DNA of 64,000 nucleotides, taken from positions 372,001-436,000 of the forward strand of contig NZ_PNCJ01000005.1 of assembly GCF_005887115.1 (NCBI RefSeq), in the 5' to 3' direction. Both the position numbers and the translations under genes were made by a program. How positions within the stretch are numbered: position 1 is the first letter of the stretch; each line of letters opens with the position of its first letter. The notes below the pieces were generated by a model. It had not been told where the DNA came from and did not search any database. It worked only from the letters and a program-made list of their open reading frames with translations. Shown here piece after piece: positions 11,298 to 20,701 of the stretch. The stretch comes from Pseudoalteromonas rubra. GTDB taxonomy: Bacteria > Pseudomonadota > Gammaproteobacteria > Enterobacterales > Alteromonadaceae.

Positions 11298-12539
11298 TTA
11301 TACAACGGGTAAGGTCACCACAGATACGGCACCCTGAGTTTGATGGTTTGACAAATGTAATGTTCCTCCGAGCCGTTCGATTGTAGCATGTGATAGCAAC
11401 AATGCCATGCCCAACCCGGATGAGCTGTCTACCACCGACTTACCAATGAGCGCCAGCTTGTCCATTTCGATACCTGGGCCAAAATCTCTGATAGACAAAG
11501 ACCACGTCTGACGAATATTACTTGATGTATCCTCTGAAATGGTAACACTCACTTCCAGGTTAGATATCGAGCACTTTTCATTAGCTTTTGCCGCATTCAC
11601 AAACAAGTTAAATAATGCCGGGATCAGCATAGGGTCACCATTAATTGAAAATGATTCAGACGGTAACTGGCAGGAAATGGTTTGTTCAGGAAATTGTAAA
11701 GTTAACAATTCATGGAGCTGTTGCCACATAGTCTCAAACTCTTGGCTGTGAACCTGAGACTGGGGTTTTAGCAGCTCCGTCTGCGCTCTGAAACCATCTA
11801 ACTGTGTTTTACACTGCGCAAGCGGAGCTTGCATGTCCTTTACAGCCGGATGCTGAGGAAAATCCTCACTCAGCTCCTCGAATAATAGATTCAGATGTGC
11901 AATGGGTGTGGCCAGTTGGTGAGTCACCTGCGCAGCCGCGCTGCCCAGTGCCAACACCTGCTCCTGCTGCAGTTGCTTCTCGCGGCTCTTGGCCAGCGCC
12001 AGCTCTCGTTGCTGAATACGACTTGCAAGATACGTCACGACCGTAACTATCACTATCACCATAAAGACAAAGTTCACCAGCATGCCAAGCAGGTGCTGGC
12101 CCATATGCATGCCATGGTGGTGCATAGGTACAACCGTATACAAGTATCCGTACGCTACCAAAGCGGCAGCGGAGATAAACACCACAAAACGTGGCGGTAC
12201 GGTCACGGCCGCAATGATACAAGGCAAGAGTAACAAGGAAACAAAGGCGTTACTTGCCCCACCAAGGAAGGACAACAATACTGTCAGAAATAAAATATCG
12301 GCCACCAGCTGCATCACCATCGCCCCAGGCGAAACCTCACTTGCTTTTCGGTAGGCGTAGATACTGGCAAGCTGAAAAACGGACTCCATTGCAATAATTG
12401 TAAAAATCGGCTGCTCAGGCAGGCTTTTGTCAAGAAACCACAGAGAAATCAGCACAAGAACCAACTGTAGTACAATGGCAATAGAGCGCAACAACAGCAA
12501 CTGGCCAAGCGCAGAATTAGGTGAAAAATTTATAAACAT
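11298..12539 (-). CDS. RegB/PrrB-like membrane sensor histidine kinase
   Basis: 413 residues: six membrane helices (about 12-170), H-box with H207 (THQLATPIAHLN), and a HATPase domain with N, G1 (DFGPGIE) and G2 (SGLGMALL) boxes. The loop sequence GGASNAF (93-99) corresponds to the GGxxNPF quinone-site motif of RegB, except that Pro is Ala. A His/Met cluster (MHHHGMHMGQH, residues 139-149) lies in another loop, which is unusual and might bind metal. The gene is followed at once by its response regulator. Expected signal: quinone pool redox state, by family knowledge; metal input is speculation. Confidence 0.87.
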   Translation of the reverse strand: MFINFSPNSALGQLLLLRSIAIVLQLVLVLISLWFLDKSLPEQPIFTIIAMESVFQLASIYAYRKASEVSPGAMVMQLVADILFLTVLLSFLGGASNAFVSLLLLPCIIAAVTVPPRFVVFISAAALVAYGYLYTVVPMHHHGMHMGQHLLGMLVNFVFMVIVIVTVVTYLASRIQQRELALAKSREKQLQQEQVLALGSAAAQVTHQLATPIAHLNLLFEELSEDFPQHPAVKDMQAPLAQCKTQLDGFRAQTELLKPQSQVHSQEFETMWQQLHELLTLQFPEQTISCQLPSESFSINGDPMLIPALFNLFVNAAKANEKCSISNLEVSVTISEDTSSNIRQTWSLSIRDFGPGIEMDKLALIGKSVVDSSSGLGMALLLSHATIERLGGTLHLSNHQTQGAVSVVTLPVV

Positions 12540-12606
12540 GAAAGCTCAGGTATTGAGGATTAAAAACATACCGACACACACCATGCATCGGCAGAGTAAA
12601 GTCTAA

Positions 12607-13488
12607 TCAACTTGCTCGTTTAGGCTGCCTGACAATGGCTATTTGCCCATCGATATGCACGTCACGCTGTGGGAACGCCACTACAATATCGTGCTCTGCA
12701 AACAGTTCATCGAGTCGAAATCGTATTTTGCTTCTGGCCTGCCTGAGACCTCCTTCAACGTTCGAGTTAAGCCAGAAATTGACCTCAAATATTAGAGCAT
12801 TATCACCAAAGTCTTCGAACGTCACCTGAGGTTTGGGATCAGCAAGCACCTCTGGCTGCTCTTCAGTCGCCTGCTGAATTAAAGCAGCAACCTGTTTCGC
12901 AGATGAACCATAGGCCACGCCAACTCGTACCGACGTTCTCATCAGTTTGTCGACCAGTGTCCAGTTGGTAACGGTATTTTCCAGTAATTTACTGTTTGGG
13001 ATCAGCATATGCACACCATCTACCCGGCGTAGCCGAGTTGAACGCGTATTGATCTTTTCCACTATCCCTTTAGTCCCTTCCACTTCAAGAAAGTCACCAA
13101 TACGGATGGGCTTCTCCCACATCAGGATCCAACCACTAATGAAATTATTGATGATATTCTGGGCTCCGAATCCAAACCCAATGGCAATAGCGCCTGACAA
13201 AAATGCGAACGCGGTAATGGGCACGTTAATCACATCCAAGATTGTGATAACCGTGATAGCGATTGCAAGCACGTAACAGAGCCTCTGCACTAAGTGCACC
13301 ATGTTCGGATCCGTATTTGCGATGCGGAGTCGATTGGTAAGCTTGTTGACGAAATACCGGGTCAGCCATATGCCAATAAACAGCAGGACGGGAACCAATA
13401 GCAGCTTACCCGCCGTGAAGGAGCGCTCCGCAAAAGTAAACAATGGGTAATTCAACACTGCAACCAGTTTATCCAGGTAAATCAACAC
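12607..13488 (-). CDS. Small-conductance mechanosensitive channel (MscS family)
   Basis: 293 residues: N-terminal hydrophobic helices, a Gly/Ala-rich pore helix (AFLSGAIAIGFGFGAQNIINNFISG, about residues 92-116) and the cytosolic beta domain with WEKPIRIGDFLEVEG. It opens upon membrane tension and releases solutes after osmotic downshock. The start is GTG at 13488 with GAGG only 3 nt away; TTG at 13485 is better spaced from the GAGG, so the protein may begin one codon later. It follows the NTF2-like gene on the same strand with a hairpin in the gap. Confidence 0.9.
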   Translation of the reverse strand: MLIYLDKLVAVLNYPLFTFAERSFTAGKLLLVPVLLFIGIWLTRYFVNKLTNRLRIANTDPNMVHLVQRLCYVLAIAITVITILDVINVPITAFAFLSGAIAIGFGFGAQNIINNFISGWILMWEKPIRIGDFLEVEGTKGIVEKINTRSTRLRRVDGVHMLIPNSKLLENTVTNWTLVDKLMRTSVRVGVAYGSSAKQVAALIQQATEEQPEVLADPKPQVTFEDFGDNALIFEVNFWLNSNVEGGLRQARSKIRFRLDELFAEHDIVVAFPQRDVHIDGQIAIVRQPKRAS

Positions 13489-13502
13489 ACACCTCTATTA
13501 TG

Positions 13503-13520
13503 CTCCGGCTTTGGCCGGGG
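13503..13520 (-). other. Intercistronic GC hairpin
   Basis: 7-bp stem of CTCCGGC with GCCGGGG (includes one G-T pair) and a 4-nt loop, immediately after the stop of the NTF2-like gene and before the channel gene. There is no T-run on the minus strand, so it is more likely an mRNA-end or attenuating structure than a full terminator. Confidence 0.4.
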
Positions 13521-13916
13521 TTATTCATATTTAAGTTTAAACTCAGGACACGGCGTTCCCTGATGGAACAGCAATTGCCAGCCAGACGCCCTGCTGCGCC
13601 AGATGGACATTCTGACTGAATAATTTAAATTAGAATAGGCATTTCTGCGATAGGCAGCATGATAAGTGATTTGTGCGAGATGTTCGGCCAGCATTTGTCC
13701 CTGAAAGTCCTGATTATAAAATTGCGGGACTTTCTCACGCGGTAATCTAGCCAGTACATGAGACTTATTAAACATCAGCCCATTGGCAGAAATTTCATAG
13801 AAATCCTCATCTAACAATTGTGCTAGCCGCTGCGGATTCTCACGTACAGCAGGATCCAGTAACTCCCGCTCCAGACCAATAAGCATATCCAGCGTATCAA
13901 ATTTAATTTTTTGCAT
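13521..13916 (-). CDS. NTF2-like (DUF4440-type) protein
   Basis: 131 residues from the ATG at 13916. It shows the SnoaL/NTF2-like pattern: N-terminal helix (LDMLIGLERELLDPAVRENPQRLAQLLDEDFYEISANG) followed by an alternating beta region ending in SGWQLLFHQGTPC. Family members are small cone-fold proteins that bind ligands or act as minor enzymes; no function is assigned. The open frame reaches an ATG at 13943, adding nine hydrophobic residues, but the shorter form matches the family start. It is divergent from the KAS III gene. Confidence 0.75.
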   Translation of the reverse strand: MQKIKFDTLDMLIGLERELLDPAVRENPQRLAQLLDEDFYEISANGLMFNKSHVLARLPREKVPQFYNQDFQGQMLAEHLAQITYHAAYRRNAYSNLNYSVRMSIWRSRASGWQLLFHQGTPCPEFKLKYE

Positions 13917-14013
13917 TATAAACCAAACAATTAACGCAACCATCTCTTATCAGTCTAGTCAATTCATTGATTTCGACAAGGGATAATTGTGTGTAACACA
14001 ATGTGGTTTGCGA

Positions 14014-14019
14014 TATACT
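14014..14019 (+). promoter_or_regulatory. Candidate -10 box of the KAS III gene
   Basis: TATACT 40 bp upstream of the ATG in the divergent gap. No convincing -35 is present; a small palindrome TTGTGT-GTA-ACACAA (13987-14001) lies where an activator could bind. Confidence 0.4.
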
Positions 14020-14058
14020 GTGCTTTAGCCTACTGGTCGGATTTGAATAAGAGATAAA

Positions 14059-15126
14059 ATGAAGTACGCAAAAATAACAGGATGGGGAAAAGCAATCCCA
14101 CCCGCCTCTATCAGTAATGACGAATTAAGTAACATTGTCGACACCAATGACGAATGGATCAGCACCCGCACTGGTATTAAGTCTCGCCGTGTGAGTCATG
14201 TTAGTACCGCAGAGTTGGCCACTTATGCCAGTAAACAGGCTCTGGCTTGCGCCGGCTTAAAAGGCTCAGACATAGACTTGGTATTACTTGCAACCTGCAC
14301 GCCCTCGACTATGGTAGCCAATACTGCCTCATTGGTGCAGAAAAATATTGGTGCGGTCGGCGCAGCAGCCTGTGACACCAATGCAGCCTGTTCTGGCTTT
14401 TTATATGCGTTACAAAATGCCACAGCACAGATCCAGGCAGGCATGATCAAACGTGCAGTGGTCGTTGCAGCCGAACGTATGACCTGGTACGTCAATTGGG
14501 CAAAACGCGACAGCGCTGTGCTATTTGGTGATGGTGCTGGTGCAGTTATCCTCGAAGCCAGCGATGAGCCTTGTGGCTTGCTTGGCACCAAAACCGGATG
14601 TGACAGTGAGGACAGAGGTATTTTGCACATTGCCAACTATGGCACTGATCTGAGTCGCTACGAACCACCAGGCCCATCAGACTTGGCGTTCGAAGGACGT
14701 GAAATTTTTAAACGTGCCGTGACGGGTATGAGCGTTGCCTGTGACGATGTGCTTGCCCAAGCAAACTTGTCGCTGGATGATATCGACGTGCTGGTTCCAC
14801 ATCAGGCGAACCTGCGGATCATTCAGGCAATCCAGAAAAAGCTCGATATCGCAGACGACAAAGTCATGGTGAATATCGATAAGTACGGTAATACCTCTGC
14901 AGCGACCATTGCCATTGCATTATGTGAAGCCGTTGAGCAAGGCCTAATTCAGCCTCATGCAAACATTATGTCAGCAGCCTTTGGTGCCGGTCTTACTTGG
15001 GCGGCCAGCTACATTAAATGGGGTGAACGTGTCACTCCACTGGCGCACTGTGATGAAACCCTGCCAAGTTGTGAGCACTCGGGAATGGAACTCATCGCCG
15101 ATGCTGTCAAGGCATGCCAACAGTAA
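14059..15126 (+). CDS. Beta-ketoacyl-ACP synthase III (FabH-like)
   Basis: 355 residues of the thiolase fold. The catalytic triad is in place: C111 (NAACSGF), H248 (VPHQANLRI) and N278 (KYGNTSAA). KAS III condenses acetyl-CoA or other short acyl-CoA with malonyl-ACP to begin fatty acid synthesis. The gene stands away from any fatty-acid cluster; its tail extends about 30 residues past the usual FabH end and carries extra cysteines. It may therefore be a second, specialised copy (for branched or unusual starters) rather than the housekeeping fabH. The start follows a purine-rich AAGAGA site. Confidence 0.87.
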   Translation: MKYAKITGWGKAIPPASISNDELSNIVDTNDEWISTRTGIKSRRVSHVSTAELATYASKQALACAGLKGSDIDLVLLATCTPSTMVANTASLVQKNIGAVGAAACDTNAACSGFLYALQNATAQIQAGMIKRAVVVAAERMTWYVNWAKRDSAVLFGDGAGAVILEASDEPCGLLGTKTGCDSEDRGILHIANYGTDLSRYEPPGPSDLAFEGREIFKRAVTGMSVACDDVLAQANLSLDDIDVLVPHQANLRIIQAIQKKLDIADDKVMVNIDKYGNTSAATIAIALCEAVEQGLIQPHANIMSAAFGAGLTWAASYIKWGERVTPLAHCDETLPSCEHSGMELIADAVKACQQ

Positions 15127-15147
15127 AGGCCAGCCTCCTTTACAGAG

Positions 15148-15173
15148 CCAGTTAAGCGTTCGCGCTCAACTGG
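15148..15173 (+). other. Hairpin between KAS III and pepD
   Basis: 11-bp imperfect stem (CCAGTTAAGCG with CGCTCAACTGG, one mismatch) around a TTCG loop, about 20 bp after the KAS III stop. No T-run follows, so it may cap or stabilise mRNA ends, or partly terminate. Confidence 0.45.
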
Positions 15174-15299
15174 CCGCATCTACTCGACCCTAAACACCCG
15201 CCAGTGGTAAACTCTCCCCACAATTTACCCGCTTACCAGTCCGATACGTACTCACAAACGTCCAGACTGGAAGACAATAGCTCAAATAAGGGGAACCCG

Positions 15300-16772
15300 G
15301 TGTTTAAACCTCATTCCGAAATTGCCAATTTGGCACCTCAGGTTGTATGGCAATTCTTTGACCAGATCTGTTCAATTCCACACCCGTCAAAACATGAAGA
15401 AGCATTGGCCACCTTCATTGTCGACTGGGCAACATCTCAGGGTCTGGCCGTGCGCCGTGATGATACCGGCAACGTATTCATTAAAAAGCCTGCGACGGCT
15501 GGCATGGAAAATCGTAAACCAGTTGTTCTTCAGGCACATATCGACATGGTGCCACAGAAGAATGACGACACAGATCATGATTTTACCAAAGATCCAATTC
15601 GTCCTTATATCGATGGTGAGTGGGTTACGGCTGAAGGCACAACTCTGGGCGCTGATAATGGCATGGGTATGGCCTCTTGCCTTGCAGTACTGGCCTCATC
15701 GGATATCCCGCATGGCCCTCTGGAAGTTTTACTGACCGTAGACGAAGAAGCAGGTATGTCTGGCGCGTTTGGTCTTCAAGCAGGTTGGCTGGAAGGCGAC
15801 ATCCTACTGAATACGGATTCGGAGCAAGAAGGTGAAATCTATATGGGCTGTGCTGGCGGTGTAGATGCCAGCATGACAGTCGATATTGAGCGCCAACCCA
15901 TTGCAGCCGGACATCAGCTTGTAGAAGTCAGTTTAAAAGGGCTTAAAGGCGGACACTCAGGCGTCGATATTCATACCGGTCGCGGCAACGCAAATAAATT
16001 GCTGGCAAGAGTACTAAAGCATCATCTGAATGATGTGGACTACAACCTGATCGCTTTTAAAGGTGGTTCACTGCGTAACGCCATCCCGCGTGAAGCCTAT
16101 GCAACGATAGCCATTGCACCAGCGCAGCGCAGCATACTGGAGCAGCGTCTGAGCGAATTCCAAACTGTGCTGAGTAACGAGCTTGGTGCCATTGAGACGA
16201 ATCTGGCCTTTGCCGTGAGCGACACAGGCACCACCTTTGATGCAATGTCTGCGAACTCTCGGGACTCTTTGCTGGCTCTGCTCAATGCCTGTCCGAATGG
16301 CGTTGTCCGTATGAGCGATGATATTCAGGGTGTCGTAGAAACGTCATTGAACCTGGGCGTGATCACTACTGATGCAGATAAAGTTGAAGTGCTTTGCCTG
16401 ATCCGCTCTTTGATCGACTCAGGCCGTACAGATGTCGAAGGCACACTGAGTTCACTTGCAACGTTGGCTGGTGCTAACATCGAGTTTTCAGGTGCTTACC
16501 CTGGCTGGAAACCAGACCCTAACTCTGATTTGGTGCATATTTTCCGTGATATGTATGAAGGTATCTATGGTAACAAGCCAGATATCATGGTGATCCACGC
16601 AGGGCTGGAGTGTGGTCTGTTTAAAGAACCTTACCCGAATATGGATATGATCTCATTCGGTCCGACGATCAAATTCCCGCACTCTCCTGACGAGAAGGTG
16701 CACATTGAATCAGTTGGCCTGTATTGGCAACAAATGCAGGCATTACTGCAAAATATTCCTGAGCGTGACTAA
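15300..16772 (+). CDS. pepD: Aminoacyl-histidine dipeptidase (PepD), M20 family
   Basis: 490 residues from GTG at 15300, close to the 485 of E. coli PepD. The frame is open from an ATG at 15204, but GTG 15300 has an AGGGG site 7 nt ahead and begins just before the conserved N-terminus (PQVVWQFFDQICSIPHPSKHEE), so the longer call is very likely wrong. M20 metal-site motifs are present: AHIDMVPQ, GADNGMGMA (D with the dimetal site), and DEEAGM (catalytic Glu pair). It cleaves Xaa-His dipeptides such as carnosine, and broader dipeptides, in the cytoplasm. It ends at a strong terminator. Confidence 0.92.
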   Translation: MFKPHSEIANLAPQVVWQFFDQICSIPHPSKHEEALATFIVDWATSQGLAVRRDDTGNVFIKKPATAGMENRKPVVLQAHIDMVPQKNDDTDHDFTKDPIRPYIDGEWVTAEGTTLGADNGMGMASCLAVLASSDIPHGPLEVLLTVDEEAGMSGAFGLQAGWLEGDILLNTDSEQEGEIYMGCAGGVDASMTVDIERQPIAAGHQLVEVSLKGLKGGHSGVDIHTGRGNANKLLARVLKHHLNDVDYNLIAFKGGSLRNAIPREAYATIAIAPAQRSILEQRLSEFQTVLSNELGAIETNLAFAVSDTGTTFDAMSANSRDSLLALLNACPNGVVRMSDDIQGVVETSLNLGVITTDADKVEVLCLIRSLIDSGRTDVEGTLSSLATLAGANIEFSGAYPGWKPDPNSDLVHIFRDMYEGIYGNKPDIMVIHAGLECGLFKEPYPNMDMISFGPTIKFPHSPDEKVHIESVGLYWQQMQALLQNIPERD

Positions 16773-16788
16773 TCCCGCTTAGTGAGTC

Positions 16789-16820
16789 AATCAGGCACCG
16801 AAAGGTGCCTGATTTATATT
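16789..16820. terminator. Strong terminator between convergent pepD and GH3 genes
   Basis: Perfect 11-bp stem AATCAGGCACC / GGTGCCTGATT (16789-16799, 16804-16814) with a GAAA tetraloop, followed by TATATT. It lies between the two convergent stops. Confidence 0.85.
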
Positions 16821-16830
16821 ACCTCTGATG

Positions 16831-19377
16831 TTAATCCTGACAGTGAACCGTGGCTCGCTTATCCCCAGAAGGCATTATACTGATGTCACTAAACGACAGG
16901 CTCATGCTACCGGTTGCGTATAATTCAAATGGCATTACCATTTGATCAAATTTCACCCCCTGACTGGCAAAACATTGTAAATCAATACTCAGCACCTGCC
17001 ATTGCTTGGCTGCCAGCCCCTGTAACTCAGCACTAATATCAACCTGAGCCCGACAACTTCCCGGCGCATCGCCTTCACTTTCACAATGCATGCCAATGAA
17101 CATTTTGTCTGCAATTGCTTCACCGCGTTTGACCGTCATACTAAGCACGCCACCCGCAGCCTGATAACGGGCTAAATCTTCTCTGAAGCCATTACCACTG
17201 ACAAACTGAACACCCGCTTTGGGGCCTTGCCAGTCGACCCTGAACGCATCTTCCTGAATGTCCTTATCTATCGTTCTGTAATTCAGCCCCTCCAGAGCCA
17301 TACTGCTTGCAGCAACCGCCAGGTTTTGTTCACCAGAGAACAGTCTCATCTGCCATGGCTGCTGTGTTTTACCATTGAATATCTCATACACACCTGACGA
17401 ACTCAGTATGGTATCTACCTGTTCTGGCAAAGTGTTACTCAGCACTGAGGGTTCTCCATAACTCAGGCCGAACCCGTAAGGCAATAAAGGAGCATAGTCC
17501 TTGTCATGACGATTGACCGGTTTGCTGGGGTGTGCAGGCCAGGAGAATGACAGGCGACCACTGAAGTCATGTTGTATCTCACCCCTGAAGTTTCTCAGCA
17601 AAACATCTGCAACAGCTTCGCCCTGAGAACCAGGCAACCAGGCCGCCACAAAGGCATCACTGGCATTGAGCTCCGGGTTGACCCACATCGCTCTGCCACT
17701 GATAAATACAGAGACCACAGGAATGCCCTGTGCCTTGAGCGATTTAAGTAATGCCAGATCGCGTTTATTGCCATGCTGATAAATCAGCGTTTCCCGATCT
17801 CCGTGCCCTTCGGCATAGGGCTCTTCGCCAAATACCACAATGGCAACGTCCGGTTTAGTTTTAAACTGGCCATTTTCGCTTAGTTCAACCTCACCACCCG
17901 CCAGCTTAACCTGTTGAGCGATGCCATCATAAATAGACTGGCCGCCCGGGAAATCGCTATTCTGATTATTGGTGCCCTGCCAGGTAATAGTCCAGCCACC
18001 CGATTGCTTACCTATGTTATCAGCCGCATCACCGGCTACCAGAATGCGTTGATTGGGTGCCAGCGGCAACAACTGATGATTATTTTTGAGCAACACCAGA
18101 GATTCTCGAACAGCCTGGCGTGCGATTTCGCGGTGCGCTTCGTGGCCTATCAATTGCGTATTGTTTGCATGCGGGCGCTTCGCCGGGCTGGGTTTATCAA
18201 ACAATCCCGCGCGGAATTTTACCCGCAAGATACGCGTAACGGCATCATCGATACGAGACTGTGGAATAAAGCCCGCTTTGACTTGTGCAATGGTATTTTC
18301 AAGCAAAGGCTTCCAGGCATCAGTCGGCACCATATACACATCCAGACCGGCATTGACAGCCTGTGGACAATCGTCATTGCGACAGCCAGGGATCTGACCA
18401 TGACCATTCCAGTCACCCACTACAAAGCCATCGAACCCCATCTTGTTCTTCAGTACCTCGGTCAGCAGATAGTGATGACCATGGATTTTCTCGCCCTGCC
18501 AGCTATTGAATGACGCCATCACAGATTGTGCGCCCGCAGTCAGACCACCTACGTACCCCTGAGCATGAATATCAAACAGCGCTTGTTCAGAGTCGATATT
18601 ATTGCCCTGATCGTCTCCTTTTACCGTGCCGCCATCGCCCAGAAAGTGCTTCACGGTACTGATCACCCGGTCATCACCCAAAAAGTCTCCATCCGCATGG
18701 CCTTGCAAGCCATGTACTATGGCTGCCGCATAGGCTTTAACTATCTCGGGGTCTTCAGAATAACCTTCATAGGTGCGACCCCAGCGGTCATCACGCACAG
18801 TTGCAACTGTGGGTGCAAACACCCAGTCAATGCCCGTTGCCATCACTTCTTTCGCTGTTGCCTGAGCAATTTTTTCAATCAGCTCGGGGTTATTTGCAGC
18901 CCCCAGGCCGATGTTATGGGGAAATAACGTTGCGCCAATCACATTGTTGTGGCCATGCACCGCATCAGTTCCCCACATGGTGGGAATATTAATGCCATCC
19001 AGCGAGTCATCCACAGACGCCTGATACATGGCTTCGGCGAGGTCGACCCAGTCTTTGACACTGGCATGTTTGTTGTTGCCGGGAAATGCGCCGCCGCCGT
19101 TGAGGTAAGAACCAAAACCGTAGCGCCGCATGTCTTCGACTGTGATGTCACGGATCTCAGGCTGGATCATCTGAGCCACTTTCTGCTCTAACGTCATCTT
19201 GCTCAGTAGTGCCGCAACCTGGCGCTCTATTTTGGGATCTTTGCCCACCTCTGAGTGTATTTTGGGCCAGATATCAAGCCCTTTGTTAACTTCTGCCGAT
19301 GGCTGAGCTGAGCCGCACGCCGTTAGAATACCAGCAGCCAGCACGCTGAGTGAAATCTTGGTGGTTGTTTTCTTCAC
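16831..19377 (-). CDS. Glycoside hydrolase family 3 lipoprotein (ExoP-type beta-glucosidase/exo-glucanase)
   Basis: 848 residues from GTG at 19377. The frame is open to 19533, but the GTG lies 1 nt after the stop of the MFS gene, has GGAG 7 nt upstream and begins a lipoprotein signal with lipobox LTAC, so it is the start. The GH3 N-domain contains the nucleophile Asp in VVGDWNGHG (D322 in this numbering); the GH3 C-domain follows (about 400-640), and a C-terminal galactose-binding-like domain of the ExoP_C kind (about 660-848). It removes terminal glucose from beta-glucan oligomers in the periplasm or at the outer membrane. Last gene of the GH16-receptor-MFS-GH3 unit. Confidence 0.93.
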   Translation of the reverse strand: MKKTTTKISLSVLAAGILTACGSAQPSAEVNKGLDIWPKIHSEVGKDPKIERQVAALLSKMTLEQKVAQMIQPEIRDITVEDMRRYGFGSYLNGGGAFPGNNKHASVKDWVDLAEAMYQASVDDSLDGINIPTMWGTDAVHGHNNVIGATLFPHNIGLGAANNPELIEKIAQATAKEVMATGIDWVFAPTVATVRDDRWGRTYEGYSEDPEIVKAYAAAIVHGLQGHADGDFLGDDRVISTVKHFLGDGGTVKGDDQGNNIDSEQALFDIHAQGYVGGLTAGAQSVMASFNSWQGEKIHGHHYLLTEVLKNKMGFDGFVVGDWNGHGQIPGCRNDDCPQAVNAGLDVYMVPTDAWKPLLENTIAQVKAGFIPQSRIDDAVTRILRVKFRAGLFDKPSPAKRPHANNTQLIGHEAHREIARQAVRESLVLLKNNHQLLPLAPNQRILVAGDAADNIGKQSGGWTITWQGTNNQNSDFPGGQSIYDGIAQQVKLAGGEVELSENGQFKTKPDVAIVVFGEEPYAEGHGDRETLIYQHGNKRDLALLKSLKAQGIPVVSVFISGRAMWVNPELNASDAFVAAWLPGSQGEAVADVLLRNFRGEIQHDFSGRLSFSWPAHPSKPVNRHDKDYAPLLPYGFGLSYGEPSVLSNTLPEQVDTILSSSGVYEIFNGKTQQPWQMRLFSGEQNLAVAASSMALEGLNYRTIDKDIQEDAFRVDWQGPKAGVQFVSGNGFREDLARYQAAGGVLSMTVKRGEAIADKMFIGMHCESEGDAPGSCRAQVDISAELQGLAAKQWQVLSIDLQCFASQGVKFDQMVMPFELYATGSMSLSFSDISIMPSGDKRATVHCQD

Positions 19378-19378
19378 T

Positions 19379-20626
19379 TTACTTCTCCGTGGATAGCAAA
19401 ACAGGTCGGTGTCCTTTGAGCCCAAAATAACCGATAAATACATAACACAGTGCCGGCAACAGGAATGACAGTTGTACACCTGATGCATCAGCCAACATCC
19501 CCTGCAGCAAAGGCACAATAGCCCCGCCGACAATCGCTAGGCATAATACGCCGGCACCATGACTGGCGCTTTCGCCCAGCTTGTCGATTGCGAGACTAAA
19601 AATGGTTGGAAACATAATGGAATTGAACAGACCGACCGCCAGCACAGACCACATCGCCACACGGCCTTCGGTCATGACAGCAACGCACAACAGTGCAATG
19701 ACCATGAGCGCGTTAAATGCCAGGACTTTACCCGCCGCAATTTTTTGCATCACCAGCGCACCGATGAAGCGCCCAATCATGGCACCGCCCCAGTAATAAG
19801 CGATTAGCTGAGCCGCTTGTGCTTCGTTCAGCCCGGCAATACGGGGGTCGTGTAAAAAGTTCACCAGGAAGCTGCCTATAGCGACTTCTGCACCTACGTA
19901 CAAGAAAATCGCCACTGCGCCCAGTTTGAGGTGTCGGTATTGTAGTGCTTTTTTTAAAGAGGGCGCGCCTTGCGATTGAGCACCAAGCGACGGCAACTTG
20001 ATAAATGCAAAGACAATAGCCAGCACAGCAAGCGTGACAGCGATCATCAGGTAAGGAAATTGCACCGCAGAAGCGTCTGCATGTGCCGGCTCGCTGCTGC
20101 CAGAAAAAATAAGCCAGGCTCCAAAAAATGGCGCAACCGTTGTACCCAATGAGTTAAATGCCTGGGTCATCGTCAGACGTGACGAAGCCGTTTTAGCAGG
20201 TCCCAGGGCGCTTACAAAAGGGTTTGCAGAGACCTGCAATACAGTAATACCTGAAGCCAATACAAACAGTGCCCCCAGAAACACCCCATAAACCCCCAGC
20301 TCAGCTGCGGGGTAGAATAATAAACACCCAATGCTCGCAACACTCAACCCTGTGATGATGCCTTTTTTGAAGCCAATTCTGCCAACCAGCATGCCCGCAG
20401 GAACAGAGACAATAAAATAGGCGCCGAAGAAGCAAAACTGCACCAGCATGGCCTGGGTATAAGTTAAAGAAAATGCCCCTTTCAGATAGGGGATCAATAT
20501 GTCATTTAAGCAGGTAATAAACCCCCACATAAAGAACAGAGTCGTCAGCGTGAACAGCGCAAATCTGTGCCCCTGTTCCGATTGCGAGTCATGCTTGGTT
20601 TCCAGCATCGCGGATGAACTAGCCAT
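19379..20626 (-). CDS. MFS sugar permease, GluP/FucP family
   Basis: 415 residues, 12 membrane helices. Conserved family features are visible: [20 protein letters not shown] in helix 1, NPFVSALGP after helix 4 and the [14 protein letters not shown] motif. The group contains glucose/galactose and fucose proton symporters; with GH16 and GH3 enzymes beside it, glucose is the likeliest cargo. The stop codon is 1 nt from the GH3 start, indicating translational coupling; upstream, a hairpin separates it from the TonB receptor gene. Confidence 0.92.
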   Translation of the reverse strand: MASSSAMLETKHDSQSEQGHRFALFTLTTLFFMWGFITCLNDILIPYLKGAFSLTYTQAMLVQFCFFGAYFIVSVPAGMLVGRIGFKKGIITGLSVASIGCLLFYPAAELGVYGVFLGALFVLASGITVLQVSANPFVSALGPAKTASSRLTMTQAFNSLGTTVAPFFGAWLIFSGSSEPAHADASAVQFPYLMIAVTLAVLAIVFAFIKLPSLGAQSQGAPSLKKALQYRHLKLGAVAIFLYVGAEVAIGSFLVNFLHDPRIAGLNEAQAAQLIAYYWGGAMIGRFIGALVMQKIAAGKVLAFNALMVIALLCVAVMTEGRVAMWSVLAVGLFNSIMFPTIFSLAIDKLGESASHGAGVLCLAIVGGAIVPLLQGMLADASGVQLSFLLPALCYVFIGYFGLKGHRPVLLSTEK

Positions 20627-20659
20627 AATGAATTTCCAACAAAAAAATAAAGAAGGCGT

Positions 20660-20691
20660 GCTCTGGCACCGCTTTAGGCAACCGCCAGAGC
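20660..20691 (-). terminator. Intra-operon hairpin/partial terminator
   Basis: Perfect 8-bp arms GCTCTGGC (20660-20667) and GCCAGAGC (20684-20691). On the minus strand the stem is followed some 8 nt later by a TTTATTTTTTT stretch. Placed between receptor and MFS genes, it could reduce downstream expression or protect the receptor mRNA. Confidence 0.5.
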
Positions 20692-20701
20692 GTACTCGGA
20701 A

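Noticed and set aside
15204..15299. 32-residue extension of PepD from ATG 15204
   Set aside because: E. coli PepD begins at the position matching GTG 15300, which has its own ribosome site.
17914..18513. 199-codon plus-strand frame inside the GH3 gene
   Set aside because: Lies opposite the conserved GH3 domain; no independent support.
19378..19533. Extra 52 residues at the N-terminus of the GH3 protein (ATG 19533)
   Set aside because: The extension overlaps the MFS gene and is Cys-rich nonsense; GTG 19377 has a well-placed ribosome site and opens a lipoprotein signal.
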